From: an uncultured Kiloniellaceae bacterium
GTDB lineage: Bacteria; Pseudomonadota; Alphaproteobacteria; Kiloniellales; Kiloniellaceae
Assembly (NCBI GenBank): GCA_947500035.1
Contig: CANMQP010000012.1
Coordinates: 124,001-188,000 of the forward strand
Direction of reading: 5' to 3'
Length of the DNA stretch: 64,000 nucleotides
The notes beneath the pieces were generated by a model, which did no database searches, was not told the DNA's origin, and saw nothing but the letters and a program-made list of their open reading frames with translations. Below, piece after piece: positions 35,818 to 45,067 of the stretch (position 1 is the stretch's first letter; every line of letters begins with the position of its first letter). Made by a program: the position numbers and the translations under genes.

Positions 35818-37482
35818 ATGACGCGCTTCTTCGAGACCCATCGCGAGATGCTGGACAAGGCTTTGACCGCGGCGCGGGAACGCGGCTACTGGAGCCCTTA
35901 TCCCGAGGCGCCAAGCGGGAAAATTTACGGCGAGACCGCAAAAGACGATGGCGAAGCCGCCTTCTCGGCGCGCCTTGGAAACAGCTTCGCGCTGGCCGAC
36001 CACCCGACCAACGGCAAGCTGGTCGGCAAAGAAACCTCGCCCTTCGGCCTGCCCCTGGAAATCACCTACCCCGCCGCCGACATCGGGCAACTGATTGAGG
36101 CCTCGAAGACGGCTGGCGAAGCCTGGATTCTGGCTTCCGTGGAGGAACGCACCGGCGTTTGCCTGGAGATCATCCACCGCATCAACAAGCGCAGTTTCGA
36201 GATGGCCAACGCGGTCATGCACACCACCGGACAGGCTTTCGTCATGGCCTTTCAGGCCGGCGGTCCCCACGCCCAGGACCGGGCGGTCGAGGCGGTCGCC
36301 TATGCCTACGCCGAGATGACCCGCAACCCCGCCACTGCCACCTGGACCAAGCCCCAGGGCAAGCACGATCCCATTGTGATGGACAAGGAATTCCGCATTC
36401 TGCCGCGCGGCATCGCGGTCACTATTGGCTGCGCGACCTTCCCGACCTGGAACGGCTATCCCGGCATTTTCGCGAGCCTGGCCACGGGCAACAGCGTTAT
36501 CATAAAGCCGCACCCCACCGCCATTTTGCCGCTTGCCCTCAGCATCGAGATCGGACGCGAGGTTCTGCGCGAAGCCGGGTTCGATCCCAATGTCCTGTTG
36601 CTGGCCGCCGACGAGGCGGGCGCAGAAATCACCAAGGATCTCGTCCTGCATCCCGAGGTCGCCATCGTCGACTTCACCGGCTCGAACAGCTTCGGGCAAT
36701 GGGTTCGTGAGAACGCCCGGCAGGCCCAGGTCTACACCGAGGAAGCCGGCGTCAACTCCATCGTCGTCGCCTCGACCGACAACTTCAAGGGCATGTGCGG
36801 CAACATCGCCTTTTCCCTCTCGCTCTACAGCGGTCAGATGTGCACCGCCCCGCAGAACATCTACGTGCCGCGTGACGGCATCGAGACGGACGCCGGGCAT
36901 AAGTCCTTCGACGAAGTGGCAGAGGGTCTCAAGACCGCCATCGACAAGCTGCTGGGCGATCCGGCCCGCGCCGCCGGAATCTGCGGCGCCATCGCCAATC
37001 CCGCGACCCTGGAGCGGGTCAAGCAAGCCGGCTCCCTCGGCGAGGTCGTCCGCTCTTCAGAGGCCATCGAGGGCCTGGAAGGCGCACGCACGGCAACTCC
37101 GATGCTCCTGAAGCTCGACGCCGCGCAGAGCAATGCCCATCTGGAAGAGCGCTTTGGTCCCATTGCCTTCGTGATAGCAGCGGACTCCGCCGAGGACGCC
37201 ATTGCCCGCGCGGCACAATCCGCCAAAGACAAGGGCGCCATCACCGCCGCCGTTTACGCCACAGATGAGGCCACCCTGGACAAGGCCGCCAATGCCTTCT
37301 CGCGCGCCGGTGTCAGCCTGTCTTGCAATCTGACCGGCAACATCTTCGTCAATCAAAGCGCGGCCTTCAGCGACTACCACGTCAGCGGCGCCAATCCTGC
37401 CGGCAACGCCTGCCTGACCGACGCCGCCTTCGTCGCCAACCGCTTCCGGGTGACCACCGTCCGGCGCCACGCGGCGGCTTAA
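35818..37482 (+). CDS. paaN: PaaN-type aldehyde dehydrogenase of phenylacetate degradation
   Basis: 554 aa. Aldehyde-dehydrogenase fold with ILPRGIAVTIGCATFPTWNG near 200, the Glu of TEEAGVNS and the catalytic Cys of SGQMCTAPQN near 342. It lacks the C-terminal MaoC hydratase domain of E. coli PaaZ (about 680 aa), so it fits the PaaN type that oxidises the ring-cleaved semialdehyde; a separate enoyl-CoA hydratase elsewhere must open the oxepin ring. Divergent from paaG and 12 bp from the convergent cupin gene. Confidence 0.9.
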   Translation: MTRFFETHREMLDKALTAARERGYWSPYPEAPSGKIYGETAKDDGEAAFSARLGNSFALADHPTNGKLVGKETSPFGLPLEITYPAADIGQLIEASKTAGEAWILASVEERTGVCLEIIHRINKRSFEMANAVMHTTGQAFVMAFQAGGPHAQDRAVEAVAYAYAEMTRNPATATWTKPQGKHDPIVMDKEFRILPRGIAVTIGCATFPTWNGYPGIFASLATGNSVIIKPHPTAILPLALSIEIGREVLREAGFDPNVLLLAADEAGAEITKDLVLHPEVAIVDFTGSNSFGQWVRENARQAQVYTEEAGVNSIVVASTDNFKGMCGNIAFSLSLYSGQMCTAPQNIYVPRDGIETDAGHKSFDEVAEGLKTAIDKLLGDPARAAGICGAIANPATLERVKQAGSLGEVVRSSEAIEGLEGARTATPMLLKLDAAQSNAHLEERFGPIAFVIAADSAEDAIARAAQSAKDKGAITAAVYATDEATLDKAANAFSRAGVSLSCNLTGNIFVNQSAAFSDYHVSGANPAGNACLTDAAFVANRFRVTTVRRHAAA

Positions 37483-37493
37483 AATCGGAACCG

Positions 37494-38081
37494 CTATCGC
37501 GTGGTGCCCATGCTGTAGCTCTCGAAACCGATATCGCCCGTCCAGGCCCAGACCGCGAGCAGGGCTTCGCCGCCTGTGCGCATGGCGTGGGGTTGTTCGC
37601 TCGGATGATGGACGAAAGACCCGGGTGGCAGGAGTTTGGGCGCTGTATCCCCGCATTGCCATTGGGCGGTTCCGCTCAGCACCAGATAAAGCTCGTCGGC
37701 GGCGTGCGCATGCGCCGGATAGTGCGACTCCGGCATCAAGAGAAGCAGACCAAGGCGGCAGCGGTCGCAAAACAGCATCCCGTCCGGCCCCAGCAGCTCA
37801 ACGAAGAAAAGACGCGCTCCGATCGCTTCGGGGATACGTTCAGGCCTGGCTCCGTACCAGGCCAGTGTCTCCCTGATGCGCGCGACCTCCTCAATCAAGG
37901 GGTGGGGATCGGGGTTACCGGTCGCCAGGATCTGATCGAGCATCCGGACGATCGGGGGCGGCTCGCAGGACGGTAAACGTGTGCTGCCCTCGGAACGACG
38001 CAAAGCATCACAGAGCGCTGCGGTCATGGAACCAGAGTGCTCTTCGAGGCTATCCGCAAGCGCCTGTAGGAATCTCTTCAT
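37494..38081 (-). CDS. DMSP-lyase-like cupin protein
   Basis: 195 aa: helical N-terminal part, then one cupin barrel. Putative metal ligands H124, H126, E130 and H165, with Y132 two residues after the Glu (SHYPAHAHAADELYLVLSG). H126-x3-E130-x-Y132 plus a later His repeats the spacing I recall for the zinc ligands and catalytic Tyr of DMSP lyase DddQ. Many family members occur in organisms not known to cleave DMSP, so function is open. Begins 34 bp after the permease gene of a Pot-type ABC importer and is probably the last gene of that operon. Confidence 0.72.
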   Translation of the reverse strand: MKRFLQALADSLEEHSGSMTAALCDALRRSEGSTRLPSCEPPPIVRMLDQILATGNPDPHPLIEEVARIRETLAWYGARPERIPEAIGARLFFVELLGPDGMLFCDRCRLGLLLLMPESHYPAHAHAADELYLVLSGTAQWQCGDTAPKLLPPGSFVHHPSEQPHAMRTGGEALLAVWAWTGDIGFESYSMGTTR

Positions 38082-38115
38082 TTCGCATCGCCCGCCCTAA
38101 TCGGATGCTATCGCA

Positions 38116-38937
38116 TCAGGACTCGCTATCCGATCGCCCGAAGGCCTGCGCCAGCACCAGCAGGCTGGTCGAGACGATAATCATAATCGTCGAGATGGAC
38201 GCAATGGTCGGGTCGATCTGATCCCGCAGCGCGTTGAACATGTTGCGGGTGAGAGTGGAGTTCTCGCCGCCTGAGACGAACATGGCGACGATGACCTCGT
38301 CGAAGGAGGTCAGGAACGACAGCAAGGCCGAGGTGATCACCGAGAAGCGGATCTGCGGCAGAGTGATCACCATAAAGGCCTTGAAGCGCGAGGCCCCCAG
38401 GCTGCGGGCGGCCATCTCCTGATTCATGTCGTAGCTTTTGAGCGCCGAACTCACCACCACGACCACTAGGGGGATGGCGAGAATGGAGTGCGCCAGCACC
38501 AGACCCAACAAGGAGTTGACCAGATTGATCTGCACATAGATGTAGAAAACACCGATCGCGACCAGGATCACCGGCACCATGATCGGCATGACCAGGATCA
38601 GAAAAATCAGGCTCGCCGCGCGCATTTTCGAAACGAAGAGACCATAGGCTGCCATCACCCCGATCGGCGTCGCGACCAACATGGTGAGAACCCCGGCCTT
38701 CAGTGACGTCGCGGTCGCCTGCATCCAGGCCGGGGAGCCGAAGTAGTGCTCGTACCAGCGCAGAGACCAGACCCGGGGCGGGAATTCGAGATACTGCGAG
38801 TCCGAGAAGGACATGGGAATCACGATGACCGTGGGCGCCAGCAGGAAGATCATGACCAGCCAGGCCACGGCGTAAAGCCAGAGGCGCTGGCCGTTGGTGA
38901 TTTGGGTTTCAGAGGCCGGGCGGCTGAACCAACTCAC
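38116..38937 (-). CDS. Pot-type ABC transporter permease (PotC-like)
   Basis: 273 aa from a GTG at 38937, two bases after the stop of the first permease; the longer frame would overlap that gene. Six helices, with RLWLYAVAWLVMIFLLAPT first, then SFSDSQYLEFPP and the EAA loop NQEMAARSLGASRFKAFMVI. Second channel subunit of the polyamine/opine-class importer. Confidence 0.9.
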   Translation of the reverse strand: MSWFSRPASETQITNGQRLWLYAVAWLVMIFLLAPTVIVIPMSFSDSQYLEFPPRVWSLRWYEHYFGSPAWMQATATSLKAGVLTMLVATPIGVMAAYGLFVSKMRAASLIFLILVMPIMVPVILVAIGVFYIYVQINLVNSLLGLVLAHSILAIPLVVVVVSSALKSYDMNQEMAARSLGASRFKAFMVITLPQIRFSVITSALLSFLTSFDEVIVAMFVSGGENSTLTRNMFNALRDQIDPTIASISTIMIIVSTSLLVLAQAFGRSDSES

Positions 38938-38939
38938 GG

Positions 38940-39854
38940 TCAGTGCCCCCTGCCCAGGATCTGATCGAAGCGCAGCACGCGCGACGCGACGCCCAGGATC
39001 GCCAGAGTGAGAACCAGGAGCACAACCCCCAGCGCGCTGGCCGCGCCCCAATTGAAGAAGAGTTCGATGTTGGTGGCGATCCGCATGGAGACCATGATGA
39101 CCTTGCCGCCGCCCAACACTGCCGGTGTCACGAAGAAGCCCAGGCAGAGCACGAAGACGATCAGCGACCCGGCAAAGAGCCCCGGCAGCGAGAGCGGAAA
39201 GAACACCCGCCAGAAGGCCTGGGTCGGACTGGCGCCCAGATTTGCCGCGGCTTTCAGGTAATCCCGGTCGATCGCCCGCATGGAGCCGTAGACCGGCAGG
39301 ATCAGGAACGGCAGCATGATGTGAACCATGCCGATGAGCGTGCCGGTGAGGTTGTGCACCAGCTTGATCGGTTCATCCCACAGCCCGATGTCCATCCCCC
39401 ATTCGTTCACCAGACCCCGGCGCTGCAGCAGCACCAGCCAGGCATAGGTGCGCACCAGCAGAGAGGTCCAGAAGGGCAGCAAGACGGTGATCATGCAGAG
39501 GTTGGCCGTGCGCCTGGGCAACTGAGACAAAAAATATGCCAGGGGATAGCCGATCAGAATGCAGATCGCCGTGGTCAGCAGACTGACTTCAAAGGTGTTG
39601 CGGAAGATCCGGGCGTAAGACTTGCTCTCCACCATGCGCTGGTAGTTTTCCAGCGTGAAATTGCCGTCTTCCCCCAGGAACGATAGCCAGAAGAGCCAGC
39701 CGACCGGCAGCACCATGATGATCAGCACCAGCAAAAGGGCCGGCGAGCAAAGACTGAAAAGGACGAAACGTTCCTGCCGGGCGTCGCGCTTCAACTCCTG
39801 CTGATTGGAATGCGCAAGAGAGGAAGAGGACGTCGGAAGTGCCAAGTCACTCAC
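38940..39854 (-). CDS. Pot-type ABC transporter permease (PotB-like)
   Basis: 304 aa, six helices after a hydrophilic N terminus (first helix FSLCSPALLLVLIIMVLPVG). EAA loop DYLKAAANLGASPTQAFWRV around 220. Starts 3 bp after the ATPase gene. The PotB/PotC pair forms the inner-membrane channel. Confidence 0.91.
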   Translation of the reverse strand: MSDLALPTSSSSLAHSNQQELKRDARQERFVLFSLCSPALLLVLIIMVLPVGWLFWLSFLGEDGNFTLENYQRMVESKSYARIFRNTFEVSLLTTAICILIGYPLAYFLSQLPRRTANLCMITVLLPFWTSLLVRTYAWLVLLQRRGLVNEWGMDIGLWDEPIKLVHNLTGTLIGMVHIMLPFLILPVYGSMRAIDRDYLKAAANLGASPTQAFWRVFFPLSLPGLFAGSLIVFVLCLGFFVTPAVLGGGKVIMVSMRIATNIELFFNWGAASALGVVLLVLTLAILGVASRVLRFDQILGRGH

Positions 39855-39857
39855 CGC

Positions 39858-41000
39858 TCAAGCCCCCTCGGCCGAGACCAGCACCGTGTCGTCGCTGTGC
39901 AGCGCAAGCTGCACCGCATCGCCGATGGCGGGCAGACAGGAGACCATGTCGCGCCGGGTCATGCCGCGCACGGTGACCTCCGTGCCATCCTCGAGCTCGG
40001 TATACATGAGAAAGCTGTCGCCCTGATAGACCATCTCGCGCACCTGCGCCTGGAAAGCATTCACGGCGCTATCACGCACCTCTTCGCCGTTGGTGACGAG
40101 GTGCAGGCGCTCGGGCCGCAGCATCAGCAGCAGTTCATGATCGCCGCGCGGCAACTGGGCCACTTTCAGAGCTTGGCCGCCGAAGCTTGCGACGCCGTCC
40201 TGAACGCTCACCGGCAGGAAGGTCGACTCTCCAATAAAGTCCGCAACGAACCTGTTGGCGGGGCGTTCGTAAATCTCGTTGGGTGTGCCCAGCTGCATCA
40301 CCCGGCCATGATTGATCACGGCGATGCGGTCGGACATGGTCAGGGCTTCTCGCTGGTCGTGGGTCACGTAGACCGTGGTCATACCCAGCTTGTCATGCAG
40401 GCGGCGCAGCTCGATCTGCATCTGCTCGCGCAGTTTTTTATCCAGCGCCGACAGCGGCTCATCCATCAGCAAGATGCGCGGCTCGAAAACGATCGCACGC
40501 GCCAGGGCCACGCGCTGGCGCTGGCCGCCCGAAAGCTGATCGATGCGCCGCTCTCCGTAACCGCCCAGTTGCACCGTCTCCAGCGCCTGCTCGACCCGTT
40601 GATCCATTTCCGGTTTTGACACACCGCGCAGCTTGAGCGGGAACGCGACATTGGCCGCCACGGTCATGTGGGGAAAGAGAGCATAGTTTTGAAACACCAT
40701 GCCCAGGTCGCGTTTATGGGGCGGCGTGCGGACAATCTCGCGCTCGCCGAATTTGATGCTGCCGTAGTCCGGCCGGGTGAAACCGGCGAGCACCATCAGC
40801 AGGGTGGTTTTTCCGGAGCCGGAAGGACCGAGTAAGGTGAGGAATTCCCCGCTGCGGACGTCCAGATCAACATTGTCGAGCGCGAAGATCCGGCCGTAAG
40901 CCTTGGTCGCGTCGCGGATCGTGATCGGCAGCGCGCCACCTGCCGGCGTTTTTGCCTGAGAATTTGCCGGAGAACCGGTCGACGAAGCTGCCGGAGTCAT
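39858..41000 (-). CDS. Pot-type ABC transporter ATPase (PotA-like)
   Basis: 380 aa from ATG 41000. TTG at 41009 is six bases after GAGAGG and is equally or more likely, adding three residues; longer extensions lack support. Walker A GPSGSGKTTLL, Q-loop FQNYALFPHM, signature LSGGQRQRVALARAI, Walker B RILLMDEPLSALD, and a C-terminal TOBE domain (LHLVTNGEEVRDSAVNAF). Energises the importer of the MocR-controlled cluster. The 5' gap contains a long inverted repeat. Confidence 0.9.
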   Translation of the reverse strand: MTPAASSTGSPANSQAKTPAGGALPITIRDATKAYGRIFALDNVDLDVRSGEFLTLLGPSGSGKTTLLMVLAGFTRPDYGSIKFGEREIVRTPPHKRDLGMVFQNYALFPHMTVAANVAFPLKLRGVSKPEMDQRVEQALETVQLGGYGERRIDQLSGGQRQRVALARAIVFEPRILLMDEPLSALDKKLREQMQIELRRLHDKLGMTTVYVTHDQREALTMSDRIAVINHGRVMQLGTPNEIYERPANRFVADFIGESTFLPVSVQDGVASFGGQALKVAQLPRGDHELLLMLRPERLHLVTNGEEVRDSAVNAFQAQVREMVYQGDSFLMYTELEDGTEVTVRGMTRRDMVSCLPAIGDAVQLALHSDDTVLVSAEGA

Positions 41001-41057
41001 CTCGTTCAAAACAAACCTCTCGTACCGATCGCTGAAACAGCTCCGGCCCATCGAAAA

Positions 41058-41171
41058 AGGGGTGGCGCAACTCTGACCCGCAAAAACCAGAGTCTGATCG
41101 TTCCCGAAAAAATACATCAAGAACGCAACGCCGGACAGCGACAAGCGCTCCAACGCCCCAGCGCCACCCCT
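41058..41171. repeat. Long-range inverted repeat in the binding-protein/ATPase gap
   Basis: AGGGGTGGCGC (41058-41068) and GCGCCACCCCT (41161-41171) are perfect 11-bp inverted copies enclosing 92 bp, inside which ACTCTG and CAGAGT form another 6-bp stem. Transcribed, this could fold as a branched structure downstream of the binding-protein mRNA. Confidence 0.6.
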
Positions 41172-41189
41172 ATTCCCGGTGACCGCGTT

Positions 41190-42272
41190 CTATTCGGTCA
41201 CCAGATCCTGATACATCGCCGAAGCTTTCTGCTCGAACTTGCCGTACCACTCGATATCGACCGGCAGCTGCAGCTTGGCGTTGTCCGGATGCGACGGCAG
41301 TTTCTCCGCAACCGCCTTGTCGATCTTGCCGATCTCGTAAGCAAGTTTGTTGGTCGGCCCGTAGGTAATGTACTTCGGCAGGTTGGCCTGGTACTCGGCC
41401 TTGCTGATCTCGGCCAGGAACTTCATGGCCGTATCTTTGTTCGGCGCGCCCTTGGGGATTGCGAAGCAATCGTAGTCCAGCAGAGCCTGATTGAAGCTGT
41501 AGGCCGCCTTTGCGCCGTCGTTGATGGCAACGTCAAAACGTCCGTTCCAGCCGGTGGTCATATCGACTTCGCCGTCCTTCATCAGCTGCGCATGCTGCGC
41601 GCCGGAGCTCCACCAGACCGCGATGTGCGGCTTGAGTTCGCGAATTTTGTTGAGCGCGCGCTCGATACCTTCCTCGGTCGAGAGCACCTCGTAAACCTTA
41701 TCCATGGGCACGCCGTCGGCCATCAGGGCCGGCTCCAGCGCGCCGGCGACCTTGCCGCGGTACGCGCGTTTGCCGGGAAACTTCTCCACGTCCCAGAAGT
41801 CGGCCCAGCTCTGCGGCCCATTCTCCCCGTACGTCTCGGTGTTCCAGGCGAAAACCGTTGAGAAGACATCGCCGCCGACACAGTACTTCATCTTGAGGGT
41901 CGGATAGAAATTCGAGACGTCGATAACCTCGTAGTCCAGAGGCTCAAGCAGGCCCTCGGCGCCCGCACGCGCCGCGCTGCCGGATCCGCTGGCCACGATG
42001 TCCCAGGTCATAGCCCCGGCCTTGACCTTCAGGCGCACGTCCGACATTCCGCCGTAGGTTTCTTCGGTCACCGCGATCCCCGTCGCCTTCTCCGCCGGTT
42101 GGAAGAGCGCCTTACTCTGGGCGTCCTGATAGGAACCGCCCCAGGATGCAATGGTCACCTTCTCCTGAGCCGTGGCCCCCGAGACAAAACCACCGGCTGC
42201 CAGAGCCATTGCAGCCACTGCAATGCCGGCCCTTGATCTGCTGCTAAAGCTCTTGTCTTTTCCCATTTTCAT
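41190..42272 (-). CDS. Pot-type ABC transporter substrate-binding protein (PotD-like)
   Basis: 360 aa with a signal peptide (GIAVAAMALAAGGFVSGATAQ) ending near residue 36. Mature part begins EKVTIASWGGSYQDAQSKAL, the SBP_bac_8/PotD layout. Periplasmic receptor for the Pot-type importer. Relatives bind spermidine, putrescine, opines, gamma-aminobutyrate or sulfonium/betaine compounds, so the ligand cannot be named. First transporter gene, preceded by a 189-bp gap with an ATACCA element. Confidence 0.9.
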   Translation of the reverse strand: MKMGKDKSFSSRSRAGIAVAAMALAAGGFVSGATAQEKVTIASWGGSYQDAQSKALFQPAEKATGIAVTEETYGGMSDVRLKVKAGAMTWDIVASGSGSAARAGAEGLLEPLDYEVIDVSNFYPTLKMKYCVGGDVFSTVFAWNTETYGENGPQSWADFWDVEKFPGKRAYRGKVAGALEPALMADGVPMDKVYEVLSTEEGIERALNKIRELKPHIAVWWSSGAQHAQLMKDGEVDMTTGWNGRFDVAINDGAKAAYSFNQALLDYDCFAIPKGAPNKDTAMKFLAEISKAEYQANLPKYITYGPTNKLAYEIGKIDKAVAEKLPSHPDNAKLQLPVDIEWYGKFEQKASAMYQDLVTE

Positions 42273-42428
42273 GCCTCCTCATCTGTCGCCTGTCTTTAGT
42301 CTTTATCGGTCTGCCATTTGCGCCCTCCAACTTGGGGGAAAGGCGGTGCAGCCGCGCTTCTTGTTTCAGGCTACGATCTTACGCTTTGATAATGGTCTGG
42401 CAGGAAGGGCCATTCTCAACAATTTAAG

Positions 42429-42434
42429 ATACCA
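42429..42434 (+). promoter_or_regulatory. ATACCA hexamer upstream of the potD-like gene
   Basis: ATACCA followed by ATTGAGTC, 157 bp before the binding-protein start. The same hexamer class occurs twice beside the divergent MocR gene. ATACCA is the repeat I recall for the MocR regulator GabR, so this is a candidate site for the local MocR protein. Confidence 0.35.
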
Positions 42435-42461
42435 ATTGAGTCAAGAAGGGCCAACGAGGCA

Positions 42462-43757
42462 TCAGCTCCGGGCATCCCGCCAGCGGTAGTACATGACCGA
42501 TGCGCCCAGGAACCAGGGATTGCCGCTGTAAAAGGGCCGGGTTTGAAAGGTCAAATCGTCAAAACCGGTCCGGCCCTCCCGGAGCCCGAGAAGCTTTTGC
42601 CCCGTGCGCATGCCCAGGTAGCTGGCCATGGAAACCCCGGAACCGCAGTAACCCATGGCATAGTACATGCCGTCTTTTTGCCCGATGTGCGCCAATTCGT
42701 CGAAGGTGTAGGCGACGAAGCCAACCCAGGAATGGCTGATCCTGGTTTCCGCCAATTCCGGAAAGATCCCGGTCATGGCCGCGTGCAGTTTGGGTCCGCT
42801 GGTCAGGGGATCCGTCTCGTTGTGCGACACCCGCCCACCGAAGACGATACGGGTTCGGTCCGGCGAGGGCCGGTAGTAATAGACCACCTTGCGCGTATCG
42901 CTGACGATCCTGTCCTTGGGCATCAGGCGGTCCATGAGATCCGGCGCCAGAGGCTCTGTCGCAATCACGTAGCTGCCGATCGGAATCACCCGCCGCCGCT
43001 GCCAGGGCGTCACGCTTCCGGTGTAGCCGTTGGTGGCGACCACCACGTCACGGGCCAGGACGCTGCCGCGCGGAGTCGTGACCTGGAATCCGTTCGTCTT
43101 GCGTTCGACCGAGGTCACGGCGCAGTGCTCGATCACAGCGGCACCGGCTTCAAGGACCCGGTCCAGAAGTCCCTGATGATAGCGCCCCGGATCGAGGGAG
43201 GCGTGTTTTGGAAAGACGACACCGCCATGGTAGGCATCCGTGCCCAACTCACGGCGTTGTTCGCTGCGCGGCACCAGCTCTGCGCCGATCTCCAGACCCG
43301 GCGTATCATGCCCGACTTCCACAGCCAGCGCTTCATACTGCGCCGCCGAGTGGGCCGCATGGAACCGGCCCGGCACCTTGAAATGACAGTCGATCTGCTC
43401 CCGGCCGACGAAGTCCTCGATCCAGGCGAGCGCGTTATGACCTTCCTTCATGATCGCGAAGGCCTTGTCGTGGCCGTGTTTCGCGCTCAGGCTCTCCAGA
43501 TCCGACTTCACACTGGTGCTGATCTGCCCGCCGTTACGGGTGCTGCAGCCCCAGCCCGCCGCCTCGGCATCCAGCACCAGGGTATGGCGCCCGCCGCGCG
43601 CGGTCTCCAGGGCCGCATTCAAACCGGTGTAGCCAGAACCGATCACCACCACGTCCGCGGTCTTGGGCAGCTCGATCGCTTCTATCCGGGGCCGCGGCGT
43701 ATCCTCCCACCAGTAGGGGTCGGTCTTGAAATCATCGGTGAAGAGATTTGAACTCAC
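42462..43757 (-). CDS. FAD-dependent amine/amino-acid oxidoreductase (PuuB-like DAO family)
   Basis: 431 aa. N-terminal YWWEDTPRP segment typical of gamma-glutamylputrescine oxidase relatives, FAD-binding VVIGSGYTGLNAALETA from about 36, WGCSTRNGGQIS, and a C-terminal HIGQKDGMYYAMGYCGSGVS FAD-contact region. Oxidises a secondary or primary amine or N-methyl amino acid, producing aldehyde/imine and reduced FAD. Encoded between the enolase-superfamily gene and the Pot-type importer. No puu or gamma-glutamyl ligase genes accompany it, so the substrate differs from or is fed by another route. Confidence 0.85.
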   Translation of the reverse strand: MSSNLFTDDFKTDPYWWEDTPRPRIEAIELPKTADVVVIGSGYTGLNAALETARGGRHTLVLDAEAAGWGCSTRNGGQISTSVKSDLESLSAKHGHDKAFAIMKEGHNALAWIEDFVGREQIDCHFKVPGRFHAAHSAAQYEALAVEVGHDTPGLEIGAELVPRSEQRRELGTDAYHGGVVFPKHASLDPGRYHQGLLDRVLEAGAAVIEHCAVTSVERKTNGFQVTTPRGSVLARDVVVATNGYTGSVTPWQRRRVIPIGSYVIATEPLAPDLMDRLMPKDRIVSDTRKVVYYYRPSPDRTRIVFGGRVSHNETDPLTSGPKLHAAMTGIFPELAETRISHSWVGFVAYTFDELAHIGQKDGMYYAMGYCGSGVSMASYLGMRTGQKLLGLREGRTGFDDLTFQTRPFYSGNPWFLGASVMYYRWRDARS

Positions 43758-43821
43758 GAGAGCTCCCTGTCGATCCGGCCATCCAAAGGAGACAAGATGT
43801 TGGCCCGGCCCCGGTCTGGAC

Positions 43822-44925
43822 TCAACTCATTTCGCTGATCTGATAGTCCGCCGCGTCCAGCCAGGCTTGAGAGAGCTCCACCCCCCAACCCGGCGCATCG
43901 GGGATCGTCACCTTGCCATCGGCGATGTCATAGGGTGAACGCTCGTAGAGTCCCTCCTGCCAGGGGTAGTAGTCCGGCCCTTCGATCGAGAACTCCAGAT
44001 ACTTGCCGGCATTCGGGATCGCGCCCAGGAGATGCATGGTAAAGAGCGTGACCAGCGAGAGGTTGGCGCAGTGCGGCGTACAGGGTAGCCCCGCCGTCTC
44101 GGCCATCTTGGCCACCCGCAGGGTGCGGGTCATGCCGCCGAGATAACTCACATCCGGCTGCACGATATCGACCGCGCGCATCCCGATAATCCGGCGCCAG
44201 TTCACCAGATCGCAGTCCTGTTCCCCGCCAGTGACATCGATGTCGAGCGCATCAGTCACCTCCTTGGTCTGCTCCAGCTCCCAGTAAGGACAGGGTTCCT
44301 CGTAATGAGAAATGCCGTTGTCCTCAAGCATCCGGCCCACCTCGATGGCCCGCCTGGGTGAAAAGCCGCTGTTGGCATCGACCAGCAAAGCTGTGTCATC
44401 GCCCATGGCCTTGCGCATCATGGGCACGATCTGTTCGGTCCGGCCCGGCCACTCGTCGACGTCGTGTCCGCATTCCGCGCCGATCCGGAACTTGAAGGCA
44501 TCATAACCATCACGGTCCCGCAGCTTCAGAAGACGCTCGGCCTCCTGCGCGGGTGTGATATCGCGCTTCATGGAGGAGGCATAGACGCGGATCGGCCGGG
44601 GCGTCCCGCCCAGCAATTCGCAGACACTTTTCCCGGCCAGCTTGCCGTGCAGGTCCCAGAGCGCCGTGTCCAGCCCGCCGATCGCACGCCGCAGGTAGGA
44701 ACCGGGAAACTTGTGCTCTCGCTCGGTGATGCTATCGACCAGGGAATCGATATCGCGTGCGTCCTCTCCCAGCGCCCAGGGCGCGACCTGACGGTGCAGC
44801 ACCAGGGAGGAAATGTCCGCATTGTAAGTCGAAACCTGGCCCCAGCCCTGCGCGCCGTCTCTCGTGGTCACCCGTACGAAACCGACGTATTGAGTGGAGA
44901 AGGTCTCGATGGATTTGATTTTCAT
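43822..44925 (-). CDS. Mandelate racemase/enolase-superfamily enzyme
   Basis: 367 aa. Barrel motifs: KFRIG (K-x-R in place of the common K-x-K), metal ligands in [15 protein letters not shown] and VTGGEQD, Asp of QPDVSYLGG and His of CTPHCANLS, the Asp-His dyad of the mandelate racemase subgroup. Such enzymes abstract a proton alpha to a carboxylate and catalyse dehydration, racemisation or epimerisation. First gene of the - strand cluster and divergent from the MocR regulator. Acid-sugar dehydratase is the default guess, but the neighbours suggest an N-containing substrate. Confidence 0.85.
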   Translation of the reverse strand: MKIKSIETFSTQYVGFVRVTTRDGAQGWGQVSTYNADISSLVLHRQVAPWALGEDARDIDSLVDSITEREHKFPGSYLRRAIGGLDTALWDLHGKLAGKSVCELLGGTPRPIRVYASSMKRDITPAQEAERLLKLRDRDGYDAFKFRIGAECGHDVDEWPGRTEQIVPMMRKAMGDDTALLVDANSGFSPRRAIEVGRMLEDNGISHYEEPCPYWELEQTKEVTDALDIDVTGGEQDCDLVNWRRIIGMRAVDIVQPDVSYLGGMTRTLRVAKMAETAGLPCTPHCANLSLVTLFTMHLLGAIPNAGKYLEFSIEGPDYYPWQEGLYERSPYDIADGKVTIPDAPGWGVELSQAWLDAADYQISEMS

Positions 44926-44934
44926 AAGAACGCA

Positions 44935-44940
44935 ATACCG
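44935..44940 (+). promoter_or_regulatory. ATACCG element of the MocR intergenic region
   Basis: CAATACCGCTT here matches CAATACCACTT at 45060-45070 in the same orientation at 10 of 11 positions. It lies only ten bases from the enolase-superfamily start, where a bound regulator would block initiation. Confidence 0.35.
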
Positions 44941-45061
44941 CTTTGGCTTCGATGTCTGATTTTGCCCTGCTTCTTGCTCAAACAGGGCTGAAAGATCTTT
45001 TCGAATAATCGATATGACAATGAATTGGACTGGAGATAAGATCCATTTTAAACATTCTACA

Positions 45062-45067
45062 ATACCA
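45062..45067 (+). promoter_or_regulatory. ATACCA element upstream of the MocR gene
   Basis: Exact ATACCA within CAATACCACTTGATC, 49 bp before the MocR start. It forms a direct repeat with 44935-44940 and matches 42429-42434. The same gap also has GCCCTG/CAGGGC arms at 44964-44969 and 44983-44988. Confidence 0.4.
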
